This document shows, in pieces, positions 47,036 through 59,740 of a stretch of DNA of 64,000 nt. Position numbers and translations under genes: made by a program. This stretch comes from Phoebastria nigripes. Taxonomy: Eukaryota > Chordata > Aves > Procellariiformes > Diomedeidae. Positions within the stretch are counted from its first letter, which is position 1. The number at the start of each line of letters is the position of its first letter. The notes below the pieces were generated by a model. The model saw nothing but the letters and a program-made list of their open reading frames with translations. It had not been told where the DNA came from and searched no databases. The stretch covers positions 1,308,973 to 1,372,972 of the forward strand of contig JAYKAV010002442.1 in assembly GCA_035582835.1 (NCBI GenBank), in the 5' to 3' direction.

Positions 47036-47101
47036 ATTTATTACTTATTATTTATTATTTATTTATTTAAGGTTTATTTAAGTTATTTATTGGTATTTAT
47101 T
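47036..47101 (+). promoter_or_regulatory. AU-rich element cluster
   Basis: 66 bases made almost wholly of overlapping ATTTA pentamers, about ten of them, several in the TTATTTATT nonamer context. On the FAM78 strand this is a textbook class II AU-rich element, a binding site for ARE proteins controlling mRNA decay. Whether the FAM78 transcript extends 3.4 kb past its stop is an inference. Confidence 0.6.
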
Positions 47102-49331
47102 GACGGCTGGAAGTCGGGGGGTCATTTCTGCTGCATGGCAGGGGCAGCTGGGTCCCCCCCCGCCCAGCCCCCTGCATTTTGGGGTGCTGCCGCGTGTTCG
47201 GGAGTACCACTGGGGAGGGATGCTTGCAGGCCCCCGCGCTTCTGTCCCCTTTTGGAGCCGGGGGGGAGAAAGGAAGGGGAATCACGTTGGTGCCTGCAGG
47301 GAGGACACTTGGTGCCTGTCCCCTTCCCGCAGAAGCTTGAAGCCCCTGTGCCCCCTCCCCAGGCGCTGTGCTCCCTCCCGTGCCCGTCCGTATTTATTGA
47401 CCCGGCCTCCTGGCATTTCTCCGTTTGGCGCCCGCTGGATTTGCTGTTGCAAATTTCTGGAGATGGTGAGAAGAGCCAGGACGTGTGGGTGTCGCTATGG
47501 AGAAAAGACCAAACCAGGTATTCTGCTGCCGCGTGGGGAAAATCGGAAGGAGGAGAAGAGGAAAGCTGGTTTTGCAGAGTGCCTTAAACACAAATGACTT
47601 TACCGAGTAGGGGGCTTGGACTTCTGTCTCTGGATGTTATTACCAACTCGAACAAATGTTGCATTTCACTTCTCTGGGATTAAAAGAAAACCACTCGAGC
47701 TGTACTGGAACCAAACCCTGTGTTTGCTTGAGTCCGTCTGGCTGGCTTGTATCTCCGGGGCCATGGCAGCACAGGGGAGCAGGCAGGAATTCATGGGCTC
47801 TCGGCCGTCAGCCCCTGCCTGGCTCGGTGGCGGGACCAGGGGCTGCCCCTCCTGGCTTTAAGCCCCTGGGTCTGGTGATGGGACTTGCTCCCCCTTGTCC
47901 TGACTCACAGGTGGCTTCTCTGGTGTCCCAGAGAGGTTATGCTCACCGTGCAGTGTCCCTTCCCTGGGGATGCTCAGAGCAGCCTGTTTGCACAAAGCTT
48001 GCTGTGGGGCCGTGTCCTTGGGCTGCCTCGTGCCTTCCAGAAATTGGGCAGTCAGTTGGAAAGCTCGGGCAGGGGGCAGACAGCCCTTTTTCCCTTAGGA
48101 AACCAGATCAAGGTAAGGACTGTGTGCCGAGGGACCAGCAAGAAACCCAGGAGCTCTTGCAGCCTGGCCATAGGGAACTAGGGAAGATGCCAAGCTTGAT
48201 AAAGCTGAAAAACTACACAGAAAAGGGATGTTTCCCTTTTGAAATTGCAGATCCCCCTCCCACTTCTTGCAGAGTGAAAGATGGGGAACAAGAGTCAACC
48301 CAGAGACAAGGTGATTCTGTTTTCTAGTAAAAATAATACATGGGGATAATGCAGAATTTCATAACGAAGGTTCACTTAAAAGTCATTTGGGGAAAAATAC
48401 AAATATTCACTGTATAGTTCCTGGAGGCAATTAAGTATTAATATAAACTCTTTTTTTTTTTTTTTGGTAATGAAAGAGGGAGTTCTCTGAAATGCAGCCA
48501 TGGTTGGGGAAGGATGTCCTCAGTGGGGTGTCCTGGCCTGCACGCCGAGGTGATGGAGGACAGCGATGGCCGCTGGGAGAAGCCAGCGGCTCTGGACATT
48601 GTCCAAGGACTGACAGGCCACATCCCAGGTGGGTGCAGGTGCTGCCCCAGGATTAGGCCCTGTGGGATGCTGGAGGGTAGCTCATTGCATCCAGTGTATT
48701 CCGTACCATGAACATCAATCCTACTAGTCCCTGCTTGCTGTGGGGTACATTTGTGCCCTGAGCCAGCCAATTTCTTTAACAGCTGCTCATTTTGAGTGTT
48801 GCTGATTGTGCTGGGCACCAAGAGATGCTGGCAGGCAGCCTATGAGCTATTCGGTGAGTGGGTTTCCTTCCTAGCATTATATTAAAACATCGCTCACCTT
48901 TTGACAGATCCCCGAGGTGTAGGTGTGGGAGAGCAGGGAGGCGTTCGCATGGCTTCTATCATGCCTGCTCATGCCCTGGGAAGCAGGGTACGACCCCCCC
49001 CACCCAGCAGCTAACAGCAGGCCAGGTGGAGGTACGTTCCCTGAGCAGACAGCTCTTCCTTCCCCCACCGAGGCTCTGCCACAAAGCAGGGGCGGCATAA
49101 GTGCCCTGGGCCCCGTGGCCTTGTCTGAGACTATGTGCCTGGGCCAACCTGCGTTTCCAAAGTGCCTTATTTACAGAGGAAGAACAAGGGTGATCTGTGC
49201 CGCTGCCACCCACCCATGAGCATGGGCACACATCCCAGCTGCATGGCCTAGGGAACAAAGTAAGCAGTGCAGGGTGCCGTGGACACCAGCAGAGGCAGAC
49301 GAGGGATACTGCAGGTAGTATTGAAGATCAG

Positions 49332-49883
49332 TTTATTTGCTCTATTCTCTCTTCCATAAAACCTGAAAACAATCAACTTCCAGCAAGAGATGAGAAAGCA
49401 GTAAGACACGAGAGATTTGGCTCTGCAGCTCCTCCCCTCCGCACAGGACCAGACAAAGGTGTTAATGCGTTAGTGACGGCTGCTCTGAAAGGCACGCAGC
49501 AGTTTGGAGCCCCCGAAGCTCCCTGATGGGAGGCGTGTGAGCCCAGGACACCCCTCCAGGGCCTGGCTGCTGATACCATGCTTCTCACCGTGCCTCCAGG
49601 AAAAGCTCGGCCGGTGCCGAACAGGAGACTTCACAGTGCGAGCCCTGGAGCCCGTGCTAACCTCCTCCTTGCGGGGCTGATTCAAAGCAAGAAAACATCC
49701 AGGTTTTAGTTGTGAGGGATGAAAGGGATGGGGAGGATTGGTTTAGTATTGCGATGCATCATCAGTGAGTGTGACGGTACGAGGCTGCTGATCGTGCAGT
49801 GTCAGGGAGGCAGGAGCTGGGCACGGGGAAGTCTCCCGACGCCGAAAAACGTGCAGCCCAGCAGGGTGGACAGGCAGGCCCGC
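49332..49883 (-). other. PRDX6: PRDX6 3' UTR with poly(A) signal
   Basis: Minus-strand AATAAA at 49337-49332 (GCAAATAAACTG), 547 nt past the PRDX6 stop codon. No closer signal is present, so this is the likely end of the mRNA. Confidence 0.65.
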
Positions 49884-52800
49884 TCACTCCGGCTGCGGGG
49901 TGTAACGCAGGTACTTCTTGCCTGATGGGAGGTCCTTCGTGAAGACTCCTTTGGGAAAGAGCTTCTTGGCTTCCTCATCAGGTAAGGTGGGCACGACCAT
50001 GACGCTGTCACCAGGCTGGGGAGAAAATGGGAATGGTGAGAGCAGCAGAGAAGCTGACAGGCTTGGATGCAGGTGGCACGTCCCTGCTGGCAGGTGACAC
50101 TGCCTCCCCACGAACACTCAGCCCCAGCGCCCCAGGCGTGTCCCCTGCAGCTCTGCCTGGAGCCGGCAGTGAGGACTGAGCAGGAGCTACACCAGGAGGC
50201 GTGGGTGATATCGAAAGGGAGAGCTGTGCCGTCTGCCAGCCCTGCCAACGGAATCCCACAGCCCAGCTCTTCCCCGCAGCACTCCCACGGGAACAGGCAG
50301 TAATGAGAGGGGAATTTGGGCATCTTTATGATGCAGGAGGGAACACAGTTTGCCTGAGCCTGCTCATCCATTCCTATTGCTCAGGTGCCCCTGGACAGGC
50401 AGTGCTGGCTCCCCCTTGGCGTGCCAAGCCCCAGGGAAAGGCATGCTTCCCTGGGAGGTGGGCTGGTGGGTAAGCTGGCCCCACACTGCTGGGAGCTTGT
50501 GCTGCAGGAGACAGGAGTCTTCGGAGGCAAGGCTGCCTCCGTGCTCTGCTTTGCCCCAGAAGTGAAGGTGCAGTTTGTTGTATGCCCAGCACATGGATGC
50601 TGGTGTTGAGGGGTGGAGAGGCACAGTGAAGTGCACCGATACCCTGAGTTACTCGGCCTCCGAGGCTTGTGCCTATGCGGCCTTCCTGCCCAGATGGAGT
50701 GGGTGTTTGGGACAATGCTCTGGGAGCCTGGTCCTGCCTCGTAACACAGGACTTCACCAGGACACCCTGTAACAGCAGGAGTGCGTCCTCTGGCTCCCGA
50801 CGGGCAGGCGTAACAGCTATCAAAGCCAGTGGCAGGACAGGTCCAGGAGCTGAGCAGCTCTGCTGGGCTGAGGAGACACTGGCTAGCTAAAGCAGCCAGA
50901 CTGTGCTGCTTGTTCTTGCTTTATCTTGGCTGCCCAAACTGGTTTTTTGGGAGTTTTAAATAATGTTACTGAACACAGATGGCCACAACTAAGCAACTTC
51001 AACTAGTAATTTTCCATGAAGATAGGACTCAGCTGTGTACATGCTGGGGCCATGCCCATACTGGCCCTTCCTGGCTCAAAGGCAGGAGAGCAGTGAGCTG
51101 GCCCAGGAAGGGGTGCCTCATGCTTGCTGCTTCGCTGGCTTTGAGTGGCCTTTGGCGCGCTNATACCTGGTAATGCCCTTCCCTATCAGAGACAACAAGG
51201 GCAGGACCTTCCTTGGCCCAAAGCTCAAGTTCTGATAGCCAGAAGGGCCAAGCTCAGTATCCGCTGGCACCAGGGACCAAGGGCAGGGAAGAGGGCTTTC
51301 AGTGCCCAGCTGTGAGCTTTGTCCCCTCCTCACCTTCCAATCCACAGGGGTAGCGACCTTCTTGTACGCTGTCAGCTGCAGGGAGTCCACCACTCTCAGG
51401 ATCTCATCAAAGTTTCTCCCGGTGGTGGCTGGGTACAGGATGGAGAGTTTCAGCTTCTTATCTGGGCCAAAAACGAACACCTGAGCACAGGGAGACAGGG
51501 TCATGGGCTGGGCAGAAGATGTTTGTCCAACGGCCCTGCTGGATCTGCTCAGCCCTGCTGCTGCTCCCTTTCCTGGGAGGTGGCCTGCTTGATCGCAGGT
51601 GTTGGGACAGGGGAGATGCCATGGTGGGGATCTCCTAGAGCAACAAGTGATGCCCAGGCACAGGGAACACGGTGTTTGCTCTGGGAGCTCCTGTTTCCAA
51701 TGCCAGCTTGTTTTGCTACTTAAAATGTTTCCTCCCTTTGACCTGTGCCCTTCTAATGCAAGCACGGGAGGGGAGAGGGAAAGTCCAGCAGATCTAGCAC
51801 TTTTGTCCCCTCTGTGTTAGGACAGGTACAACCAGGATGAGCTGGCGGCAACAGCAAGATGGAGCTGTTGCCAGCAGGCTAGTGCTGCGCCAGCCTCTTC
51901 CTGCAGCACAACCCATGGATCTAGCCCAAGGAAGTCAACCTAGCTCCTGAAGATGGTCATGTCCATCCAGGTAAGCTGCCCGCATCTTCAAGCCCAGCCC
52001 CACGGACACAGGGCAGGACGGCAGGCGATGCCTACTGCTGAGAAGGCTGCTGTGCAGCGGTGCTCCAGGGCCAGGTACTCACCACGCGAGCAGTCAGGGG
52101 CATGCCGTCCTTGTCCCGCTCATCTGGGTCCAGCATGCCCAGCTTGACAGCGAGCTCCCGGTTTGCATCAGCAATGATGGGGAAGGGAAGTTTCTCCTCG
52201 GGTTGTTCCCCGTTGTATGCATTGATGTCCTGCAGAGACAAAACCATCGGCATGCTCGTGGTCCCTGTTGTGGGTACCACCATGGGAGACAGAGGCCAGG
52301 CAGGGAAACCTCCACGCAGGCTTTACATGTGTGGGGCAAGCTTCTGCAGAGGGGCCATGCAGAAACATGTTCAGCAGCTGCTCTACAGCAGCTTGTGACT
52401 TGCTTGGTGCCAAGGTCTCAGGCTGGGACAGCACAGCCAGGGGCTCATGGCCTTCCATGAAGTTTCTCTGCTTCCAGAACCCAGGTGACAAACCAGAAAC
52501 CTGCATGCCAGGCTGGACTCTGCCTTGTTCTTAGAGGTTGGTTGTTAGGCTGACTATGTTCACACCCTGTCGCTCACCTGTGGAACTGCTCGTGGACCAG
52601 CTGCTTTGCCCAGGCAGTGGGTACAGAGAAATAGGGAAGTTCTGCCCGTGCTGGTGACACAGGGAGATTTACCCACCTTTCCCTGAGAACAGAGGTGTCC
52701 CTCTTCCAACCCTCTCCCAGTAAGTGATCTAGCACTACTGACAGATGTGTTGGTGTCACACTGGAACTGGACTGTGCTCTTAAGGAACAGTTTCTCTAGG

Positions 52801-55800
52801 GGCAGAGCACACCAGCAACTCTACAGCTAACACAGGTCAAGTGTTGAACACTTCATAGGTCTTGTGTGAGGGACCAGCTCCTTTCAGCAAGTCACTCCTA
52901 GCTTACTTAACTAAAGGCTCTTGAAAACAGAGTGAAAGTCTAAGTGCAGGTGCTGGGACACTGCATGCTCCTTTCTGAACCACAGCTGGGACAGAAGAGA
53001 AAACCATCCCCTTCCACAGCTGTGCAGGCTCTCCCTTGTGACCATGGTTTATGAGGTTGCTCCCTGTGGTAGTCCAAACTTGACCTGCTTCACAGGGAAA
53101 CAGTATTTTGAGCGTCTCTGAATCTGGTCTGGACTTGGCCAAAGCATTCAAGTATTCCTTGAAGTTTGTGGTACCACCTGCACGGGTCACACTGAGCCAC
53201 AGCAGAGCTGGGAGGAGCCTGCTCAAGGCAACACAAGCAGAGCAGCTGCCAGCATTAAAGCAAGTTTAATCCAAGGTTTCTGCCCNATAACAGAGCTGCC
53301 CGTTCCTTCCATCCTCTTTATGCTACAAGGGGACAAAACTGATTCCAGTGCTGACGCAAGCTTCCCACGCACCACTGTGGTGTGTTATCAGCTGAGCTGA
53401 TACTTTGAATGTACAAGTCTCTCCACCTTCCCTGGGCTTTGAACATGGGGGAACAGGCTGGGTCCTGCTCAGAGGGAACTCGGGGAGGGCAGGGTTGGAA
53501 ACGCTGCCCCCTTGGCACTGCCCACTGCTGCTCAGAGCACACCAGAGGCAGCAAGAGCAGGCAGGCCCTGCACCATTCCTCAGCCCTCCTAGGCTGATGG
53601 TGGTGACATAAGGGGCTGTAACCCTGCCCTGGCTGCTCAGGATGCTTCCAGCAGGTCAAGTGGTGCACATGTGGCAAGATGTTTCCTTTCCAACTTTTCT
53701 CTTTGCTTGTTTTCTCCCCAGGGAGAAAGCACTGAGTCAGTGCTGCACTGCAAAAAGTGGCTGTTTATCTTGGCTGGGTTGTGATCAGGCCTGCCTTAGA
53801 AGGAAGGAATCAGTTCTGTTCTCCTGCAGACCCGCCTTATCAAAGCAGAGCAGGGAAGGAAAGCAGAGCCGGAGAGGGCCCAGGTGAAATGCTTCTGAAT
53901 GCCCCACAGAGTCGCAGGACTGAAGGACAGATGAAGGTCAGACAGTGACACCCCCACCCCACCCCCGTCTCTTCAGAGTTGGGGCTGGAGGATGAAGAGA
54001 GCTTCTGAGAAGCAGTATCTGAATCCTGTGGACTGTAACTCATTCCAAAATGCACGTAATTTCATGACCTGGGGATCTCTGTACAAAACAGCCTCACAAA
54101 CCCCACCCTATTTTGCAATAAGACACCCAAGACTCACTCACTTCCCTATGAACTATTTTTCTTTCCAGAGTCTCAGCTGAAACCAGACATCACTGGAGTG
54201 ATTTATTCACCCCTTACTCACCAAGGCAAAGGCATCAATGGCCAAAGAGAGCATTGAAACCTCTTCTGAGATGCAGACCACATGCCAGTCAACCCTGCTT
54301 AAGGAGCTCATGCATTCAGCCAGCCCTTGGGGAAGCAGTGCACACAGACTAGGGAGGTAGGAGAGTGGGATCAATCCCCGGCTGAGCTACAGGCTTGTTC
54401 TGAGTCCTGGAGCAAGCCTCTGGGTCTTGGCTAGGGATGGCTAAGAACAGCAGTGACATCTTTGGCTGGGAAAGCAGAGCTGAGCAAAGTGACATAAGAA
54501 TTATTGGCTATACTCTGGTCCCACCTTTCCAGGCCTCATCTGCCCACTGAAATTTGGCAGCAAAGCAAGCAAAAGTGTCTTTGTTGTTTCATGCAGGATT
54601 TCAGCCATTCCTCTTGCCCACTTGCTTCCTCACAGGCTGTGCTCCAGATGAAAACAGCTTCATCCTCTCACTACTGCTAGGAGCTTCATCCAAAGAGAAA
54701 GCATAGGTATGTAAAGGAACGTTGCACAGAGAGGTCTGCCTGCCCAAAGCTTTGCTCACTCCTAGGACTTCTCTCTGAGTTAAGATTTANTGAAGAAAAT
54801 TGCAGTTTCTAGATCCCAATCTAGCATTTAATACAGACTGCTTTTGTCCAGACAGGCAGCTTCTGCCAAGGCTTGGTATCTCTGTTAAGCTCTTTTTTTC
54901 CCCATGGCTGGAGGGAAAAGGAGAACCTTTGGGGCACTGCCCCTGGTCTCAGACTTGTGGCTGGCCTTAACGCCTATCTTCCTAGTTCAGCTCTTTGGCT
55001 CTCTGCGTTATCTGAAGTTCTTCTCTGCTTCGTCAAGGACAAAGGAAAAGGATCACATGTATGGGCAAGTTTCTAAGAGCAGAGCAATCACATCCCTGTC
55101 CTCTCTTACGCCCTCCACGATGCACGCATACTGTGTTTATTGCTCCTCCATGCTCCCCNCACCACTCACGGTGTCACAGCCTGACACGTCCTCCTGTTCC
55201 CAGGCTAAAGAGCCCCAGTTGCTCTGCACTGAAGCAAACCTGCCCAAATCTGCAGGTTTTCCTGCGGTTCCTCCGCACCTTTTCTTGTTCCCCTGTAGTC
55301 TGCAAGATGGGCGATTTCAAACACAGGCTGCATGGAAGACTCCAGTCTGNTATGGATTTGTCCTCACCAATTGGATCTTTTGCTCTGGAGGACTTTCACC
55401 GTTTTCTTTTTGACAGGTGCAGAGGTGACATTTCCAAACCATTGTCTCTGAGGCCTCTCCCAGCCTGACAGAAAGCTCACTGCAGCTTGGACCGCTGCCC
55501 TCTGCCTTTCTCCGCGCTTGTTCTGGAAGGTTTTCCAAACGTGCTACTCTGCCTCCCATCAGTCAGTGTCGAGAGGCTGTTCTGCAACTTCTCCTAGTTT
55601 TACCTGAGGCTGCACTTAATAATTCCATAGCATCAGCAAAGTCAGCTCGTGGTTCATCATTTTTCCAGATCACCTGAGTATGCTGAACCTCACACGCCCT
55701 TGCAGACCCTCAAGGGAGCTCGCCGCTTCCCTCCCTTGACACAAACTATCACTTCCTCCTGTCTCCCTGCAGAAGAGTCTGCCCTTCACAAAGCTGATGT

Positions 55801-58800
55801 CTTTGAAAAGCTTCTTGGAAATCTGAGGACTTTGTAAAAGTCAGCAATACCCTATAGTTCTTCAAAGGGCTCTAGCCAACCAGGAGATGAGACTCCCTTA
55901 CAAAAGTAAACCCCAAACTTTCCATTATATTTAACAGGATGTTATCTGCTAATTTGACTGGTGGTTTCAGCCAGTTTGACCAGCACAGAAACTGGTGTGG
56001 GATTTGTATGCTGTTTTTCCCAGGCCCTTCTGAGGCTCGGTGGGACATCAGCCATGCACCACTCAGGTACAAAGGACAATTTAAGCAATAAGGCAATTAG
56101 GTAATTTCTAAAGCCAGTCAGACATGAAACAATGTTTGAGCGTGGAAATTTCTCACCTTTACTACTTCTCATTGCGTGCATGTCTTACCCCTGGAAAATG
56201 TGTGAGAATGTTCCCAATCTTAAGAGCAAAGAAAGAGGCAGGTAATTCACCCAGAGATTTTTGCACTCTGGCCATATCTGTCTGAAATGCTTATTTGACA
56301 CCCCTACCACCTATGATCCCTGGAGTCATACTCCCTGGCAGCACACCATTGCTGAGGCTGCATTTGAAGTTTTTCATTAGTTCCTTTCATGTTTCTTCAG
56401 CAAGCTATTTCGTTCCCATCTTTTTTTATACTCCCTTATGATGGTTTTATATTTAACATGCTCCTATTTGTGGTTTTATGTTTAATATGCCCCTGTTTGT
56501 TCTCTGTTTTCTTTTCCCTGCCTGGGCATGAATTGCGCCCTTTGAAGACTGCCTGTTCACTTCTGATGCCTCCTTTCCTTTCCTGTTTTACTACAGAACT
56601 TTTTGAGGGTCTGTGGATAGATTGCCTTCCTCTGAGCTTTTGGCACCACCTTCACATACGTTTTACCTTTTCAGGTATTGGTGGGAGAGCAGTAATATTG
56701 TTTTCCTCTTGTTTCAAAGTGTCAGTGTATTGAGTGCCCTGGACTATGTGGAGTGTTCCATGAAGATGGAGCAGACCTTCCTGTTCCTGCTCTGCCTTTT
56801 AGCACCTCCTATCCTACATGCTTTGGGATTCAAGTGTCTTACAACGCTATCCTCAGCAGATATGTAGTTCCAAGCCTGTGCTCTGTTCTGTGTGGGCTTT
56901 TCCTCTAGCCTTCAGAGCAAGGCAGCAGCGCAACCTCCCCTTGCACCTCCCCATGCCCCGTACCTTGCTCCAGGACAGGTGGTCTTGGACGCTGTCAATG
57001 GAGAGGGCGATCATCTTCACGTTGCGCTTGCTGAACTCTGGTGCCAGCTTTGCCGCCCGGCCAAGCTCTGTGGTGCAGACAGGCGTGAAGTCCCTTGGGT
57101 GGGAGAAGAGGATGCCCCATCTGAAAGATGAGAGCAGGAGATGGCATTAGGGTGAGATGTCATTCCAGTTTGTACTGCAGACGAAAAGCTGTACAGATTG
57201 CACTCATGGAGACTAGTGCGGGAACAGCTCATCTCTCTGCTAACTGGAAATCCTGTTTTGGGAACTCTTCCTTCCCTATCGCTAGAAGCCTTCACGAGAC
57301 GAGCCCTGTTCATCATGCTCTGAGAAACTCCCTGTGCCTCGCCCCCCCTCTCCCTCCAGGATCCCCCAGGGGATGCTGGAATAGCCCACCGTTCCTGACG
57401 TGGAGGTGGACACCATGCCATGTGAGGAAGTTTGGGCGAGCCATGTGTACACTCTGTACCCCAGAGACCACATGTGCAAGGACATGTAGATGCCAACCTG
57501 CCAGCCATGTTATTGCAGAGATCATGACTGATTTACAAGGCTATTCACTATTCTGTATACCTCATCGACCACTATGAGGAGAAACACCCGTGGATATCAT
57601 GCAACTTAGAAGAATGGGATAGGACCAAAGCTTAACCCAACAGCTGCCGTGAGCTGCTGAACGTACTTCATGAAAAAATAAGAATTAATCAACTAACGGG
57701 GGAGGCCAGAAGTTAACATCACATTATGGCTACAGTTACAACAATACTGCCACCTCGCTTTTGCCCACCACTTCCTAACAGTGGATTTTGCAGTCTTTAG
57801 AGCAGCCAAATACAAGTCACCCCACTTTACAGGTAAGGCAACCGGTGCACAGAGAAAGGCAGCAATGCAGCCCAGCAGTGAGATGGGCTTATGGCAAAAC
57901 GGCTCCCAGCTCTCAGGAGTTTCCAGAGGCTAACGCAAAGCCACCCCCACTTAAAATTCCCTGCCAGGGACCTGTCGTACCATTTCTCAGCTCAACACTC
58001 ACAGGGCTTACTGCACCGCTCTTCACCTGGCCCCCAGCGCTCAGTAAATACAGCTGCATGCCACAGCAGCTGGGGAAAGTCNTGTCTTAGAGATTTGGGA
58101 ACGGAGCTGGAGGGATCAAGCGAGGCACCTGCAGCTCTGCCAAGCCGTGCGATTGCCACAGCTCACCATGAAGTTATGGGGCAGCTACCCGGCCACTGGT
58201 GTTACAAGTCTCTTTATACAGTAAGTATTCTACTTGAATAAAAAGGCAGCAAACAGCTGAGTAGAAGCTGGCCAAGAAAGCTGCCATGCGGGTGATCAGG
58301 CTGGAACAGACAGTTTTAAAAAGCCCTGCAGCTTATTTTCTCGCTAAGAGGGTTCCTTTTTCCCATTTGCCCAAGCTCACAACGCTGACAGAAGCAGACT
58401 CAAACACTGATTCAAGCCTGCCAAGCGCCACCGGGAGCGAGTCCCAGACGTGCTGTGCCAGCACCCTCCCGCTCGTGCCAGAAATGGAGCAACAGGCTTT
58501 GTGGGAAATAGTGCCTGAAGGCNTGTGGCTTTCCACATCGGAGCAGAGTCCTTTGCTACCGCTTGATTACACATCTTTGCGCGCCCGGGCTCACTCACAA
58601 GGGACGTATGTGACGCATGAGCTGATCTGTGGGACTGGCCTGGACCAAATGCTGCTCTGGCAAGCCCGGCTTTGCCCTTCCCCGGGCTCTGCCGTTTCCA
58701 GAGCCCCTCTTCCCTCTCCTCGAGGGCTTGGCTCACCCGTGGGAGCTCGGCTCATCGTCTTGCAGTGCAGCCCGCAGGCGGGGATGGGGGAAGATGGGGA

Positions 58801-59438
58801 GAGGTGGCTCTGCCCGCTCGGAGGAGCCTGCGTGCACCTCGTCCCCGGAAAATCGCGGTGTCCACCTGCCCGGCCCCGGCCTCCCTCGCCCCCAGAGCAC
58901 GCCGTGAGGGCCGCCGCTGCGGCTCGACGTCAAAAAAACCATTTTCGGAACAAGCCGGTGGCACGGACCGGCCCAGCTCGGCCTCCTCACGCCGGCCACA
59001 CGCCCGTGGGAGTGACACGGCCTGCAAGGCTCCCACCCGGGGTCGAGCCGGGCTCGCACACGCAATTCACCGTCGTGCTCATCTGGAAGGGAACCCTTCG
59101 CCCTCGGCGCCCGGGAGCCAGGCCCGGCTCGGCCCGCCGCGGGGGCAGCAGCCGGCCCCCGGGGACCGTGCCCGGTGAGCGGCCCTTTCCCCCGGGGCCG
59201 GCCCTAGGGTCACCCCTGCCCCGACTGCCCCCCGCCGAGCTCCCCCTGCTCCCCAGGCACCGCCTGCGGCCCCGCGGAGGGCCGGCGCCCAGGCGGGGGT
59301 GCGGAGCTCCCCACCCTCCCGGTCCCGCTGCCCCCCCGGTGCTCACGAGTCTCCCAGGAAGTCGTGGAAGCGGATGCGGCCCTGCGTGGTCTCCGCCTCG
59401 AAGTTGGGCGCCTCGTCGCCCAGCAGCAGGCCCGGCAT
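49884..59438 (-). CDS. PRDX6: Peroxiredoxin-6 (1-Cys peroxiredoxin / phospholipase A2)
   Basis: Cytosolic and lysosomal enzyme that reduces peroxides, including phospholipid hydroperoxides, with glutathione, and has acidic Ca-independent phospholipase A2 and LPC acyltransferase activity. Exons: 59438-59347, 57120-56964, 52229-52083, 51480-51334, 50015-49884; 675 nt, 224 aa, the same length as human. The peroxidatic Cys46 (Cys47 in human) lies in [14 protein letters not shown]. The lipase Ser31 is in the GDSWG motif and His25 in RFHDF. C-terminal dimer region: [40 protein letters not shown]. It has one Gly fewer at the N terminus (MPGLLLGD) than human, and the second human cysteine, Cys91, is Gly here (NAYNGEQP). 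Intron 2 is 4.7 kb (52230-56963) with no recognised gene. It is head-to-head with TADA1. Confidence 0.97.
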
Positions 59439-59488
59439 GGCTGCGGCTCCGCTCCCGCTCCGCTCGCTACCGGGGCTGCCCGTGCCTC

Positions 59489-59500
59489 TGCGCATGCGCG
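59489..59500. promoter_or_regulatory. NRF1 binding site
   Basis: TGCGCATGCGCG matches the NRF1 palindrome YGCGCATGCGCR at all positions. It lies 51 bp upstream of the PRDX6 ATG, within the shared promoter. NRF1 sites are typical of bidirectional housekeeping promoters. Confidence 0.75.
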
Positions 59501-59537
59501 CGGCCACGGCACCTCCCTCCCCCTGCCCTCCCCCTCC

Positions 59538-59642
59538 NNNNNNNNNNNNNNNNNNNNNNNNNNNNNNNNNNNNNNNNNNNNNNNNNNNNNNNNNNNNNNN
59601 NNNNNNNNNNNNNNNNNNNNNNNNNNNNNNNNNNNNNNNNNN
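59538..59642. other. Assembly gap (105 N)
   Basis: Run of N inside the GC-rich bidirectional promoter; flanked by pyrimidine-rich CCCTCCCC-type sequence on the left and CCCCCGGG on the right. Confidence 0.99.
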
Positions 59643-59740
59643 CCCCCGGGCGGCGGGGCCCGGCGGGCTGTTACGTGACGGGCGGCCGCCGCGCTTTACG
59701 GCTGCCGCGGCGCTTTGCGGCGTGAGGGAGGTTGGTGGCG

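Larger units (their letters stand above)
43674..49310 (+). other. FAM78 3' flank, probably a long 3' UTR
   Basis: 5.6 kb between the FAM78 stop and the PRDX6 3' end with no recognised gene. It contains a GGA repeat (45938-45957), a perfect hairpin (46641-46670), a dense AU-rich element (47036-47101) and an oligo-T run near 48451. AU-rich elements and the lack of conserved ORFs fit a long regulated 3' UTR, but no clear AATAAA fixes its end. Confidence 0.4.
59439..59740. promoter_or_regulatory. Bidirectional PRDX6/TADA1 promoter
   Basis: Only 302 bases separate the PRDX6 and TADA1 start codons, including 105 N (59538-59642). The rest is GC-rich with many CpG. TTACGTGACG near 59672, on the TADA1 side, is CRE/E-box-like. 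Coordinated expression of the two genes is an inference from spacing. Confidence 0.7.

Noticed and set aside
55300..56900. Second ancient CR1-like fragment in PRDX6 intron 2
   Set aside because: A few antisense stretches faintly resemble LINE reverse-transcriptase remnants, but too decayed to assign by eye.
58286..59725. 479-codon plus-strand frame ending near TADA1
   Set aside because: It runs antisense through PRDX6 exon 1 and over 105 N; composition is that of a CpG island, not a protein.
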